38,412 nt of DNA from an uncultured Verrucomicrobiota bacterium (lineage in GTDB: Bacteria > Verrucomicrobiota > Kiritimatiellia > RFP12 > UBA1067). Below, in pieces: positions 8,065 through 15,062 of the stretch; positions within the stretch are counted from its first letter, which is position 1, and the number at the start of each line of letters is the position of its first letter. Both the position numbers and the translations under genes were made by a program. The notes below the pieces were generated by a model. It saw only the letters and a list, made by a program, of their open reading frames with translations. It did no database searches and was not told the DNA's origin. The stretch is taken from NCBI GenBank assembly GCA_946615275.1, contig CAMOHV010000001.1, positions 1 to 38,412 of the forward strand, in the 5' to 3' direction.

Positions 8065-8621
8065 AATTCATTGCAAAGACCGTGTCGTCGCTCTGGCTCT
8101 TCGCCGGCAAGGACAAGCGGCGCTCCATGCGGTACCGCGTGGAGTCGTGGTTCTGGGGGCGCAGCGTGCGCAGGACCGCGAAGAGCGTCGGAAAGCATCT
8201 CATAATGCACGGCCCTGCGGTTGTCACGCCCACGACGACGATCGGCGACTACGTGGGGTTCGACCATGTGCGCATCCACGGCGGCGGCGACGTGACGATC
8301 GGCAGCCACACGTTCATAGGCGAGAACACTCTCATATACTCGCAGAACCACGACTACGACACCGGCGAGCTCATCCCGTTCGGATTCAAGTACACTCTGA
8401 GGCCGGTGAAGATCGACGACTGCGTCTGGATAGGGACGAACGTGATCATCCTTCCCGGGACGCACATCGGCGAGGGGGCGATCATCCAGGCCGGGGCCGT
8501 GGTCCACGGCGAGATCCCGCCGATGGCCATCGCGGGCGGCAACCCGGCCAAGACATTCGCCTGGAGGAACAAGGAGCACTACGAGGAGCTGAAGGCCAAG
8601 GGCCGGTTCGCCGTCGCGTAG
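8058..8621 (+). CDS. Hexapeptide-repeat acyltransferase (LbH / maltose-O-acetyltransferase type)
   Basis: 187 residues. The C-terminal two thirds are left-handed beta-helix repeats: TTTIGDYVGFDHVRIHGGGD, VTIGSHTFIGENTLIYSQNH, VKIDDCVWIGTNVIILPGTH, IGEGAIIQAGAVV, ending with the family signature GNPAKTFAWRN. The loop YSQNHDYD supplies the His expected for acetyl transfer from acetyl-CoA (compare NHD/NHP of the NodL/WbbJ class). It acts in the cytoplasm, probably O-acetylating a sugar of the surface glycan. It starts inside the end of the kinase-like gene (ATGGTGA overlap) and ends 40 nt before the convergent DUF1796 gene. Confidence 0.9.
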   Translation: MVKFIAKTVSSLWLFAGKDKRRSMRYRVESWFWGRSVRRTAKSVGKHLIMHGPAVVTPTTTIGDYVGFDHVRIHGGGDVTIGSHTFIGENTLIYSQNHDYDTGELIPFGFKYTLRPVKIDDCVWIGTNVIILPGTHIGEGAIIQAGAVVHGEIPPMAIAGGNPAKTFAWRNKEHYEELKAKGRFAVA

Positions 8622-8661
8622 CCGGCGGCGGCGCGGCAGCGACCCTCTCTGAAGGCATCGG

Positions 8662-9474
8662 TCAGAAAAGGCGTCGGAAGAACGCCTTGAGCCTCGCGGC
8701 CATGAGGCCGGCGCGGGTCTTGACGCCGTACTTCTCCATCTTGCGGCGCAGCCTGTACTCGCGCTTGCGCCGGCGCTCCTCCCGCGCCTTGCGCCTTGCG
8801 TACGCACTGCGCTCCGCCGCCGAACGCGGATCGACGGCGGCGACCCCGAGCTCGGCGAGGGCCTGCGCGGCCCGGGGGATGTCAACGTTGCTGACGGCGT
8901 CGCGGTAGTCGAAGGCGATCATGGTGACGCCTTCCGAGGGCGTCCCGACGCGGCGGCCGGCGAATGAAAGGCCGTTCTCGCAGGAAAAGTAGACGACGTC
9001 GAAGGAGACGCCCGGATAGGCGGCGGAGAGGATGCTCCGGGCCGCCGCCAGCTCCGCGGGCGCCGCAGACTGCGTCTCGGGGGGGGCGATGCAGACGCAC
9101 AGGACGCGGCGCGACCGCGAGATCTGGCCGCAGAGACGCTCCGCGCGGCGGCGATACTTCTCGCGGACGGCCTCGTAGGACGCCCCCATCGAGACGTCGG
9201 CGAAATCATGCGGATGGCGCAGCCCCGTGCGCCGGTTCTCGTATATGCCGAGTCCGTTCTGCTTGGGGTTGGGGCAGACGTACTTGAAATCCTCCCCTTC
9301 CAGCCAGCCGGCGAAGCGGGACGCTATGAGCGCGGCGCGGCCCTCGACCGTGCCGCCGCTGACCCAGTCGAGCGGATACGAGGCGAACTGGAGATTCGCG
9401 GTGCGCAGTGCCTGCGAGCACGCGCACAGCTGCCCGAGGCTGAAGACGAGGTCGTAGTGGGTCTGGTTCGCCAT
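8662..9474 (-). CDS. DUF1796-type putative papain-like cysteine peptidase (copy A)
   Basis: 270 residues. The family start YDLVFSLGQLCACSQALR gives a candidate catalytic Cys17 (S-L-G-x-x-C), followed by LQFASYPLDW and, later, NRRTG and HPHDF with candidate His89. A conserved EKYRRR helix and a late VTMIAFDYRD strand follow. The C-terminal 60 residues are very basic (KAREERRRKREYRLRRK). The family is called putative cysteine peptidase from fold prediction; no substrate is known. The frame opens at 9498, but the family motif and the promoter place the start at ATG 9474. It is the only gene of the locus on the minus strand and has its own TTGACA promoter, so it can be expressed separately from the two paralogues at 10306 and 17363. 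Confidence 0.8.
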   Translation of the reverse strand: MANQTHYDLVFSLGQLCACSQALRTANLQFASYPLDWVSGGTVEGRAALIASRFAGWLEGEDFKYVCPNPKQNGLGIYENRRTGLRHPHDFADVSMGASYEAVREKYRRRAERLCGQISRSRRVLCVCIAPPETQSAAPAELAAARSILSAAYPGVSFDVVYFSCENGLSFAGRRVGTPSEGVTMIAFDYRDAVSNVDIPRAAQALAELGVAAVDPRSAAERSAYARRKAREERRRKREYRLRRKMEKYGVKTRAGLMAARLKAFFRRLF

Positions 9475-9481
9475 GGCGGAA

Positions 9482-9511
9482 AGTATGCCATAAAGCACAT
9501 GAGTTTGTCAA
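9482..9511 (-). promoter_or_regulatory. Promoter of DUF1796 copy A, leaderless
   Basis: Minus strand: TTGACA (9511 to 9506), 18-bp spacer ending TGG, CATACT (9487 to 9482). Only 7 nt separate the -10 from the ATG at 9474, so transcription should begin at or next to the start codon. It lies back to back with the plus-strand promoter at 9517-9545. Confidence 0.65.
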
Positions 9512-9516
9512 GCATC

Positions 9517-9545
9517 TTGGCAACGCAGGGCGAATATGGTAGAAT
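9517..9545 (+). promoter_or_regulatory. Promoter of the main glycan operon, near-leaderless
   Basis: TTGGCA (9517-9522), a 17-bp spacer ending in TGG, TAGAAT (9540-9545). The ATG of the next gene is at 9555, so the transcript would carry only about 3 nt before the start codon. This promoter can drive the run of overlapping genes to 20357. Confidence 0.7.
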
Positions 9546-9554
9546 ACACGGAAA

Positions 9555-10301
9555 ATGAAAAGGGCTATAAAAGGCATCTTCCACATCTTCCTGCGGTTGT
9601 TCGCGCGCATGCGCGCGCAACGGTTCGACCATATCGTGCTGACGGGCAACAACTGCGAGCTCGCCTTCCGCTTCCTCCGCACAATGGGCTTTCTGGACGC
9701 GACCCTCTTCTGCTGGGCCGGATCGACGAAGATCGAGGACCTTCTGCGCATTTGCGACAACATCGACGACCTGATGACGGGAGAGCTGGAACCGCCTACA
9801 AAGGAGCGTCCGCTCTTCCGCTGCGCGAAGACGGGGCTGTGGGCGCACGGGCGCTCCCACGCCAGCACGTGGGCAACGCCCCAGCCGCCGGAGTTCGTCA
9901 AGGCCGAGGCGGACGAGGTGAGGTCGCGCATCCTCCACCTCAAGGACAAGACCCTCAACTACCTGCGCGACGAGAAGTCGGTGCTCGTGGTGCACAAGAT
10001 CCGCACCGACTACTGCGAGGCCGGCAAGGCCGACAGCACGGCTCTCGCGGTGCGCGCGGCCATGGAGCGGCTCGGCGCGCGCAACATGACGTTCCTCGTG
10101 GTATGCGAGGACGCGGTGAAGGACCGCTTCCCCAAGAAGCATCCCGGCTACAAGCTTCGGTCCGTCGCCGCGTTCAACCCCGGCGACGACGCGCTCAACC
10201 CCAAGCTCGGGGACAAGCGCGGCTGGCAGCTGATCTTCGACGAGTTCCGCCCGAAGAAGATGATGAAGAGAAACAAGACCGCCCTGAAGTTCGAGCAATG
10301 A
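9555..10301 (+). CDS. Conserved protein with N-terminal Asn-Cys-Glu motif, possibly papain-like
   Basis: 248 residues. Near residue 29 it has FDHIVLTGNNCELAFRFLR followed by MGFLDATLFCWAG. This 'G-x-NCE-x-x-F ... G ... LF-x-WA' pattern is shared by a family found beside glycosyltransferases and resembles the Cys-containing first motif of DUF1796 (SLG-x-x-C ... PxDW). Unlike the three other copies, no HDF motif follows; possible partners are His in HGRSHAST. The second half (SVLVVHKIRTDYCEAGKADS, MTFLVVCED) looks like alternating strands and helices. The first 20 residues are basic and hydrophobic (KRAIKGIFHIFLRLFARM), perhaps membrane-associated. First gene behind the promoter at 9517-9545, 4 nt before copy B. 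Its function is not recognised; kinship to DUF1796 is an inference. Confidence 0.6.
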   Translation: MKRAIKGIFHIFLRLFARMRAQRFDHIVLTGNNCELAFRFLRTMGFLDATLFCWAGSTKIEDLLRICDNIDDLMTGELEPPTKERPLFRCAKTGLWAHGRSHASTWATPQPPEFVKAEADEVRSRILHLKDKTLNYLRDEKSVLVVHKIRTDYCEAGKADSTALAVRAAMERLGARNMTFLVVCEDAVKDRFPKKHPGYKLRSVAAFNPGDDALNPKLGDKRGWQLIFDEFRPKKMMKRNKTALKFEQ

Positions 10302-10305
10302 CCAC

Positions 10306-11103
10306 ATGACCGGCAAGTACGACCTCATATTCAGCGTGGGCGACGCCTGCAGCTGCTCGCAGTGCCTGCGGGCGGCAGATCTCCAGTTCGCATCCTTCCC
10401 GTGGGACTGGATCGCGTTCCCGGAACTGCCGGAACGGGCCGAGCTCATGTGCAACGGCTACAGGGGATGGCTGGAGCTGGAGGACCTCGAACTGGTCCAG
10501 CGCGGGCCTTCCGGGGGCAGTGATCATTACCTCAACCGGCGCAACGGGGTCATCTTCAACCACGACTTCCCCGCGGGCGTGCCCGCCGCGGAGTCGTTCG
10601 CCGCCGTGAAGGAGAAGTACGACAGGCGCATCGCGCGCCTGGACAGGCTCATCGACGCCGCGGAGCGCCCCGTCCTGGCCGTGCGGCTCGAGACGCCCGC
10701 CAAGGCCGGGCATCCGACGCCCCTCGACGACTGCCGCCTTTTCCGCCGGCGCCTCGCCGAACGCCACCCCGGCAAGAAGGTCGAGTTCTGCCTCGTCTCC
10801 CTCGACCGCGGGCGCCAGTTCGCCGACCGCATCGAGGAGGAGCCAGAGGACGGGTTCCTCCACGTTGCCTTCGACTACGCGGATCATACGCCCGGCGTGC
10901 CGGACTACACGGTGGACTTCAAGACGCTCGTACCGTTCCTCAGGGCGCGCTTCTCCGTGAAGGACTACCGCACGGCGGAGGAGAGGCGAGCCTGGAGGGA
11001 GATGCGCCGCCGCAAGAAATACGAGAAGGCCGGCGTCTCGGGATTCTGGGGCCTCGTGCGCAAGCGCATCTTCGGAGCCTTCGGCAAAGGAGGGAAGAAA
11101 TGA
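10306..11103 (+). CDS. DUF1796-type putative papain-like cysteine peptidase (copy B)
   Basis: 265 residues. It carries YDLIFSVGDACSCSQCLR (candidate nucleophile Cys15, with the same CxC as the paralogues), LQFASFPWDW, LNRRNG, FNHDFP with candidate His86, EKYDRR, and LHVAFDYADH near the C-terminus, so all candidate catalytic residues are kept. The tail is basic (REMRRRKKYEK...GKGGKK). There is no signal peptide, so it should be cytoplasmic. It begins 4 nt after the previous gene and overlaps the next glycosyltransferase by ATGA. Its position inside a glycosyltransferase operon suggests work on glycan enzymes or on an amide or ester-linked glycan substituent; this is inference. Confidence 0.8.
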   Translation: MTGKYDLIFSVGDACSCSQCLRAADLQFASFPWDWIAFPELPERAELMCNGYRGWLELEDLELVQRGPSGGSDHYLNRRNGVIFNHDFPAGVPAAESFAAVKEKYDRRIARLDRLIDAAERPVLAVRLETPAKAGHPTPLDDCRLFRRRLAERHPGKKVEFCLVSLDRGRQFADRIEEEPEDGFLHVAFDYADHTPGVPDYTVDFKTLVPFLRARFSVKDYRTAEERRAWREMRRRKKYEKAGVSGFWGLVRKRIFGAFGKGGKK

Positions 11104-11972
11104 ACGGGAAGCAGACCTCCCGGGGCCCGCTCGTGACCGTGGTCGTGACCGCCTACAACCAGGCAGACCTCGTGGAGCGCTGCCTCGACAGCGTGGCCGC
11201 GCAGAGGACCTCATTCGGCGTGAGGATCGTCGTGGCGGACGACGCCTCGACGGACGGCACGGCAGACGTCGTGCGCGCCTGGGCCGCGAAGCGCCCGGCG
11301 GTGGACCTGGAACTCATCGTCCGCGAGGCGAACCTGGGGCTCGACGGCAATCCGGCCGAGGCGCTTCGCCACGTCCGCACCCCTTTCTTCCACATCCTTG
11401 AGAGCGACGACTACTGGTGCGACGAGTCGAAGCTCCAGCGGCAGGTCGAAGCCCTCGACGCCCACCCCGAGTGCATCGCCTGCGGCCATTCCACCGAATA
11501 CCGCAAGATGGACGGCGAGCTCGTGCAGGTGAAGGGCCGCCGCCTGAAGGAGGGGGCGTTCCGCGTCGATGACCTCTTCACGACGCAGTTCGTCCACCGC
11601 TCCGCCGTCCTCTTCAGGAACTTCCTCGACGAGATCTCCGACGACGACCTCTCCTGGATCGTCCGCGACGTGTGCTTCTTCTACTACGCCCTCTCCAAGG
11701 GGAAGATCATCTACTTCGACCGCCCCATGAGCGTGTACTCCATAACCGGGATCGGCACGTGGAGCGGCCTTTCCGCAGAGAAGAAGAAGGAGCGCCTCCA
11801 GTGCCTGTACTACAGGCTCGACCGCTACTTCGGCTTCAAGTACACCGCGAAATTCCGCCACCAGTACCTGCCGCACGAGGGCAAGAAGCTGTTCTCGTTC
11901 GCCGTGCCGTACCTCCGCAAGGGACGGCGGCTCATAGTCTCGTTCGCAAAATGGAGCCGCTCTTCACCATAG
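11100..11972 (+). CDS. GT2 family glycosyltransferase
   Basis: 290 residues with a GT-A fold at the N-terminus: VTVVVTAYNQADLVERCLDS (12-31), VADDASTDGT (45-54) and the metal-binding ESDDYW (101-106). The segment after it (RQVEALDAHPECIACGHS) is typical of GT2 enzymes of capsule loci. The C-terminal part is basic and may associate with the membrane. It transfers a sugar from a nucleotide donor to a growing glycan in the cytoplasm; the sugar cannot be read from sequence. It overlaps the previous gene by 4 nt (ATGA) and the next one by 22 nt. Confidence 0.88.
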   Translation: MNGKQTSRGPLVTVVVTAYNQADLVERCLDSVAAQRTSFGVRIVVADDASTDGTADVVRAWAAKRPAVDLELIVREANLGLDGNPAEALRHVRTPFFHILESDDYWCDESKLQRQVEALDAHPECIACGHSTEYRKMDGELVQVKGRRLKEGAFRVDDLFTTQFVHRSAVLFRNFLDEISDDDLSWIVRDVCFFYYALSKGKIIYFDRPMSVYSITGIGTWSGLSAEKKKERLQCLYYRLDRYFGFKYTAKFRHQYLPHEGKKLFSFAVPYLRKGRRLIVSFAKWSRSSP

Positions 11973-12985
11973 TCCTACCCGTCTTCAACGGCTCGCGCTA
12001 CCTGCGCGAGGCCGTGGAGAGCGTCCGCGCGCAGACCGCCGGCGACTGGGAGCTACTGGCCCTGGACGACGGCAGCTCCGACGCGTCGCCAGCGATCCTC
12101 GCCGAGCTCGCGGCGGCGGACGCGCGCATCCGCGTGGAGACGCAGGCAAACCGCGGCGTGGCGGCCGCGCGCAACAGGGGCCTGGAGCTTGCGCGCGGGA
12201 GATACGTCACTTTCATCGACCAGGACGACATGATGCACCCCCGCGCGCTCGCGCGCTTCGCCGCCGCATTCGCCGCGACGTCCGCCGACGCCGTGAGCGC
12301 GCGAGCCGTGGACTTCCTCTCGACCGAAGGCGCGCGGCACTTCTGCGCCGCCGAGACGGCCGACGCCAAGGCGGCCGTCTCCGAATCGCCCGTGCGAGAC
12401 GTCCTCCACCCCGCGCCCGGCGCAATGGGCGTGCGCGCGTCCGTCTGGGCGCGCGCCTACCTCCGCGAATCCATCTACGGCTTGAAGTTCCCCGACGGCG
12501 TGTACGGCGCGGACGACTGGGTGTTCACCATGCGCGTGATGGCCGGGACGAGGCGCCACGCCGCGCTCGACGATGTCGTGTACCTCCATCGCTCGCACCC
12601 GGACAACATCTCCGCCGCCATGCCGATGCGCTACATCCTCGCGATGCTCGGCGCGGTGGAGGCAGTCGCGGAGGAATGGTGCAACGCGCCCCGCGGCCCG
12701 CGCGTCCATCGCGCGGAGTTCGCGCGCTCCCTCGCCAGCCACGTCCATCTTTGGGGGATCATGCTCCCGTGCCTCAGGCGGCGCTCACGCGAGGAGCGGC
12801 GCGCCCTCGCGGCGGCGCTTTCGCGCCTGAGGCGCGAAGGCCTCATGCCGTTCACGTCCGCAGGGCACGCCATGCGGTATCTGTGCGTGCGCTTCGGCCT
12901 CCTCGCCCTTGTGCCGATCCTTTGGCGGAAGCGCTTCCGCAGCATGGCGAAGGCGCGCGCGAACCACGCGGAGGAGGTGGGATGA
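11951..12985 (+). CDS. GT2 family glycosyltransferase
   Basis: 344 residues from ATG 11951. GT-A motifs: FTIVLPVFNGSRYLREAVES (5-24), LDDGSSD (38-44), NRGVAAARNRGLELARG (67-83) and IDQDDMMHP (89-97) with the DxD-type metal site. Later GVYGADDWVFTMRV holds the acidic ED-like pair found in this subgroup. The frame opens earlier, at 11672, but that part lies out of frame over the previous gene; the ATG at 11951 begins exactly at the GT2 domain. It overlaps the previous gene by 22 nt and the next by ATGA. It probably adds one sugar of the surface glycan. Confidence 0.88.
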   Translation: MEPLFTIVLPVFNGSRYLREAVESVRAQTAGDWELLALDDGSSDASPAILAELAAADARIRVETQANRGVAAARNRGLELARGRYVTFIDQDDMMHPRALARFAAAFAATSADAVSARAVDFLSTEGARHFCAAETADAKAAVSESPVRDVLHPAPGAMGVRASVWARAYLRESIYGLKFPDGVYGADDWVFTMRVMAGTRRHAALDDVVYLHRSHPDNISAAMPMRYILAMLGAVEAVAEEWCNAPRGPRVHRAEFARSLASHVHLWGIMLPCLRRRSREERRALAAALSRLRREGLMPFTSAGHAMRYLCVRFGLLALVPILWRKRFRSMAKARANHAEEVG

Positions 12986-13866
12986 AGATCCTCTGCACAG
13001 TACATGCGTTCTATCCGGAGCTGTGGCCGGAGCTGGCGGGCTGCATCCGCAACATAGACGGACCGTTCGACCTAGTCGTGACGTGCGGAGACGGCGCCGA
13101 CGGCATCCCGGAGATGGCGCTTCGCGACTTCCCGCAGGCGCGGATCCTCAGATGCGAGAACCGCGGCTTCGACGTCTGGCCGTTCCTGAAGGCGCTGGAG
13201 GGCGTGAATCTTTCGGCATACGACCTTCTGGTGAAGCTCCACACGAAGCGCGACCTGCCTGAGCCGCTCGTCTTCAACGGCATGGTATATTCAGGGGCGA
13301 TGTGGCGCGAGGCGCTACTGTCGTTCATCAAGACCCCCGATGCGTGGGCGCGCAGCAAGGCGAGGATCCTCTCCGACGCGCGGATCAAGATGGTGGCGGC
13401 GGCGGACTGCATACTGCGCCGCCGCGACTCGCCCTGGCCGCAGTCGAAGGCCGGGTTCGACGCGGGCCTGGCGATCTGCCGCCGCCTCGGCGTGAGACCC
13501 GTCAGGCCGCAGTTCGTGGGCGGAACGATGTTCGCCGCCCGGCCATCCATATTCAGGCCGCTCGTGGGCGCGTTCTCCGCCGCGGACTTCGGCGACGGGC
13601 ACGAACACTCCACCAGCACCATGGCCCACTACGTCGAACGCGCCATCGGCTTCTGCGCGACGGCGGACGGCGGACGCATATCGGACCCCGACGGACGCCT
13701 GGCGGCGATACGCCTGAGGCGCGGCCTCGCCGACGCCGCGCGGAAGGTGGGCCGCGCGGTCTTCCAGATAAAGCGCAGGGGTGGGCGCCGCACGGTGAAG
13801 ATATTCAAGATCCCCGTCCTGTCATGGCGGCAAGGGCCCTCCGCTGGGAAGGAGACGGGCGGATGA
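12982..13866 (+). CDS. RgpF-like (rhamnan synthesis protein F family) protein
   Basis: 294 residues. The start KILCTVHAFYPELWPELAGC, then ENRGFDVWPFLKAL (59-72) and LLVKLHTKRD (82-91), are the marks of the RgpF family (NRGxDxxPFL, KxHTKR). The later LGVRPVRPQFVGGTMFAARP stretch is also typical (FxGGTMFW-like). Family members take part in rhamnose-rich or related polysaccharide assembly and are probably glycosyltransferases. The protein is cytoplasmic, with a basic C-terminus. ATG 12982 overlaps the previous stop as ATGA, and its own stop overlaps the next start the same way. Confidence 0.82.
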   Translation: MKILCTVHAFYPELWPELAGCIRNIDGPFDLVVTCGDGADGIPEMALRDFPQARILRCENRGFDVWPFLKALEGVNLSAYDLLVKLHTKRDLPEPLVFNGMVYSGAMWREALLSFIKTPDAWARSKARILSDARIKMVAAADCILRRRDSPWPQSKAGFDAGLAICRRLGVRPVRPQFVGGTMFAARPSIFRPLVGAFSAADFGDGHEHSTSTMAHYVERAIGFCATADGGRISDPDGRLAAIRLRRGLADAARKVGRAVFQIKRRGGRRTVKIFKIPVLSWRQGPSAGKETGG

Positions 13867-15062
13867 AGAGGGTCCTCCTTGTGTCGCACGAGCTCACCGT
13901 GACAGGTGCGCCGAACTCCCTGCTGCGGCAGGCGAAGTACTTCCTCTCCGCAAGGTTCGGGGTGGACGTGTGGACCTTCAAGGCCGGAGCGCTCGCCGCG
14001 CGCTACGAGGAGGCAGGCCTAGCCCCGCGCATCGTCCCCAACAGCCGAGCGGGGCTGAAGCAGGCCTTCGAGGGGGGCGGCGCGCGCTACGACCTCATAG
14101 TGTGCAACACGATCCGGACGTACCGCGCCGCGGACACGCTGCAGCGATACGGCGCGCCGGTCGTGTGGTTCATAAGGGAGACGAAGATGCTGGACGAGGA
14201 CCACTGGCTGAACCCGGACTTCGCGCGCGTGTTCGACACCTTCTACAACCTCTACACCATCTCGGAGTACAACGCCGCCGTCGTGCGCGACTACAACCCT
14301 TCCGTGCGCGTGATACACAATGCGGTGGCCGACTCCTTCAAAGGCTTCTCGCCCCCGGCCGGGCACATGCGCTTCGGCTTCATCGGCTCTTTCATGAAGG
14401 TGAAGGGCCTTGACCTTCTGCTTGACGCCTTCCGGCGCGTCCGCGCCGACTTCCCCGGCTGCACGCTCTCTATCGCCGGCGCGCCGCGCCTGAAGTTCGG
14501 GCACGCCCTCTACGCGGCGGAGAGGAACGCACCGGGCGTGATCTGGGCAGGCGAGGTGCAGGGCGAGGGGAAGGAGGCGTTCTTCGACGCCGTGGACGTC
14601 CTCTGCGTCCCGTCCCTCGACGAACCGTTCGGCCTCACCGTCCTTGAAGGTGCCATGCACGGCAAACCGGTGATCACGACCGACCGCACCGGCGCGGGCT
14701 TCGTCGTCGACGAGGCGGGCGGCGGCGTGGTGAAGGCGGGCGATGTGCAGGCCCTCGCGGAGAAGATGAGACGATTCGCGCAGATGGACCAGGCGGCGCT
14801 GCGCGAGTGCTCGGAGCATTCGCGGCGGCGCTATCTGGAGTTCGGCACGCCCGAAGTGGAGCGCGCCGCGGTGCTGAAGATGTTCGAGGAGAACGAGGGG
14901 CGTGCGCCGGTCGTCCGCGGCAGGCTCAGGCTTGACGAGAAAAGGCCGTTCTTCCACGAGACGCGCTACGAGGACGGGCGGAGGAGGTTCTACGCGGGGG
15001 GGCTTCGGCTCTTCACCGTCCAGGGCAAGGGCATAAGAAGGAGGAAGGGCGATGGCGAATGA
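13863..15062 (+). CDS. GT4 family glycosyltransferase (group 1)
   Basis: 399 residues, GT-B fold. The N-terminus VLLVSHELTVTGAPNSLL shows the acceptor-side glycine loop; the second domain starts near FGFIGSFMKVKGLDLLLDAF (171-190) and holds the retaining E-x7-E site at Glu254 and Glu262 (SLDEPFGLTVLEGAM), followed by HGKPVITTDRTG. It transfers a sugar from a nucleotide donor with retention. After the GT domain there is an extra basic tail of about 50 residues (RKG-rich end). ATGA overlap with the previous gene, 11-nt overlap with the next. An antisense frame of 448 codons here is only a shadow. Confidence 0.9.
   Translation: MKRVLLVSHELTVTGAPNSLLRQAKYFLSARFGVDVWTFKAGALAARYEEAGLAPRIVPNSRAGLKQAFEGGGARYDLIVCNTIRTYRAADTLQRYGAPVVWFIRETKMLDEDHWLNPDFARVFDTFYNLYTISEYNAAVVRDYNPSVRVIHNAVADSFKGFSPPAGHMRFGFIGSFMKVKGLDLLLDAFRRVRADFPGCTLSIAGAPRLKFGHALYAAERNAPGVIWAGEVQGEGKEAFFDAVDVLCVPSLDEPFGLTVLEGAMHGKPVITTDRTGAGFVVDEAGGGVVKAGDVQALAEKMRRFAQMDQAALRECSEHSRRRYLEFGTPEVERAAVLKMFEENEGRAPVVRGRLRLDEKRPFFHETRYEDGRRRFYAGGLRLFTVQGKGIRRRKGDGE

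Noticed and set aside
9324..10454. 376-codon minus-strand frame across the divergent promoter region
   Set aside because: It runs through both promoters and opposite real genes, and has no recognisable domain.
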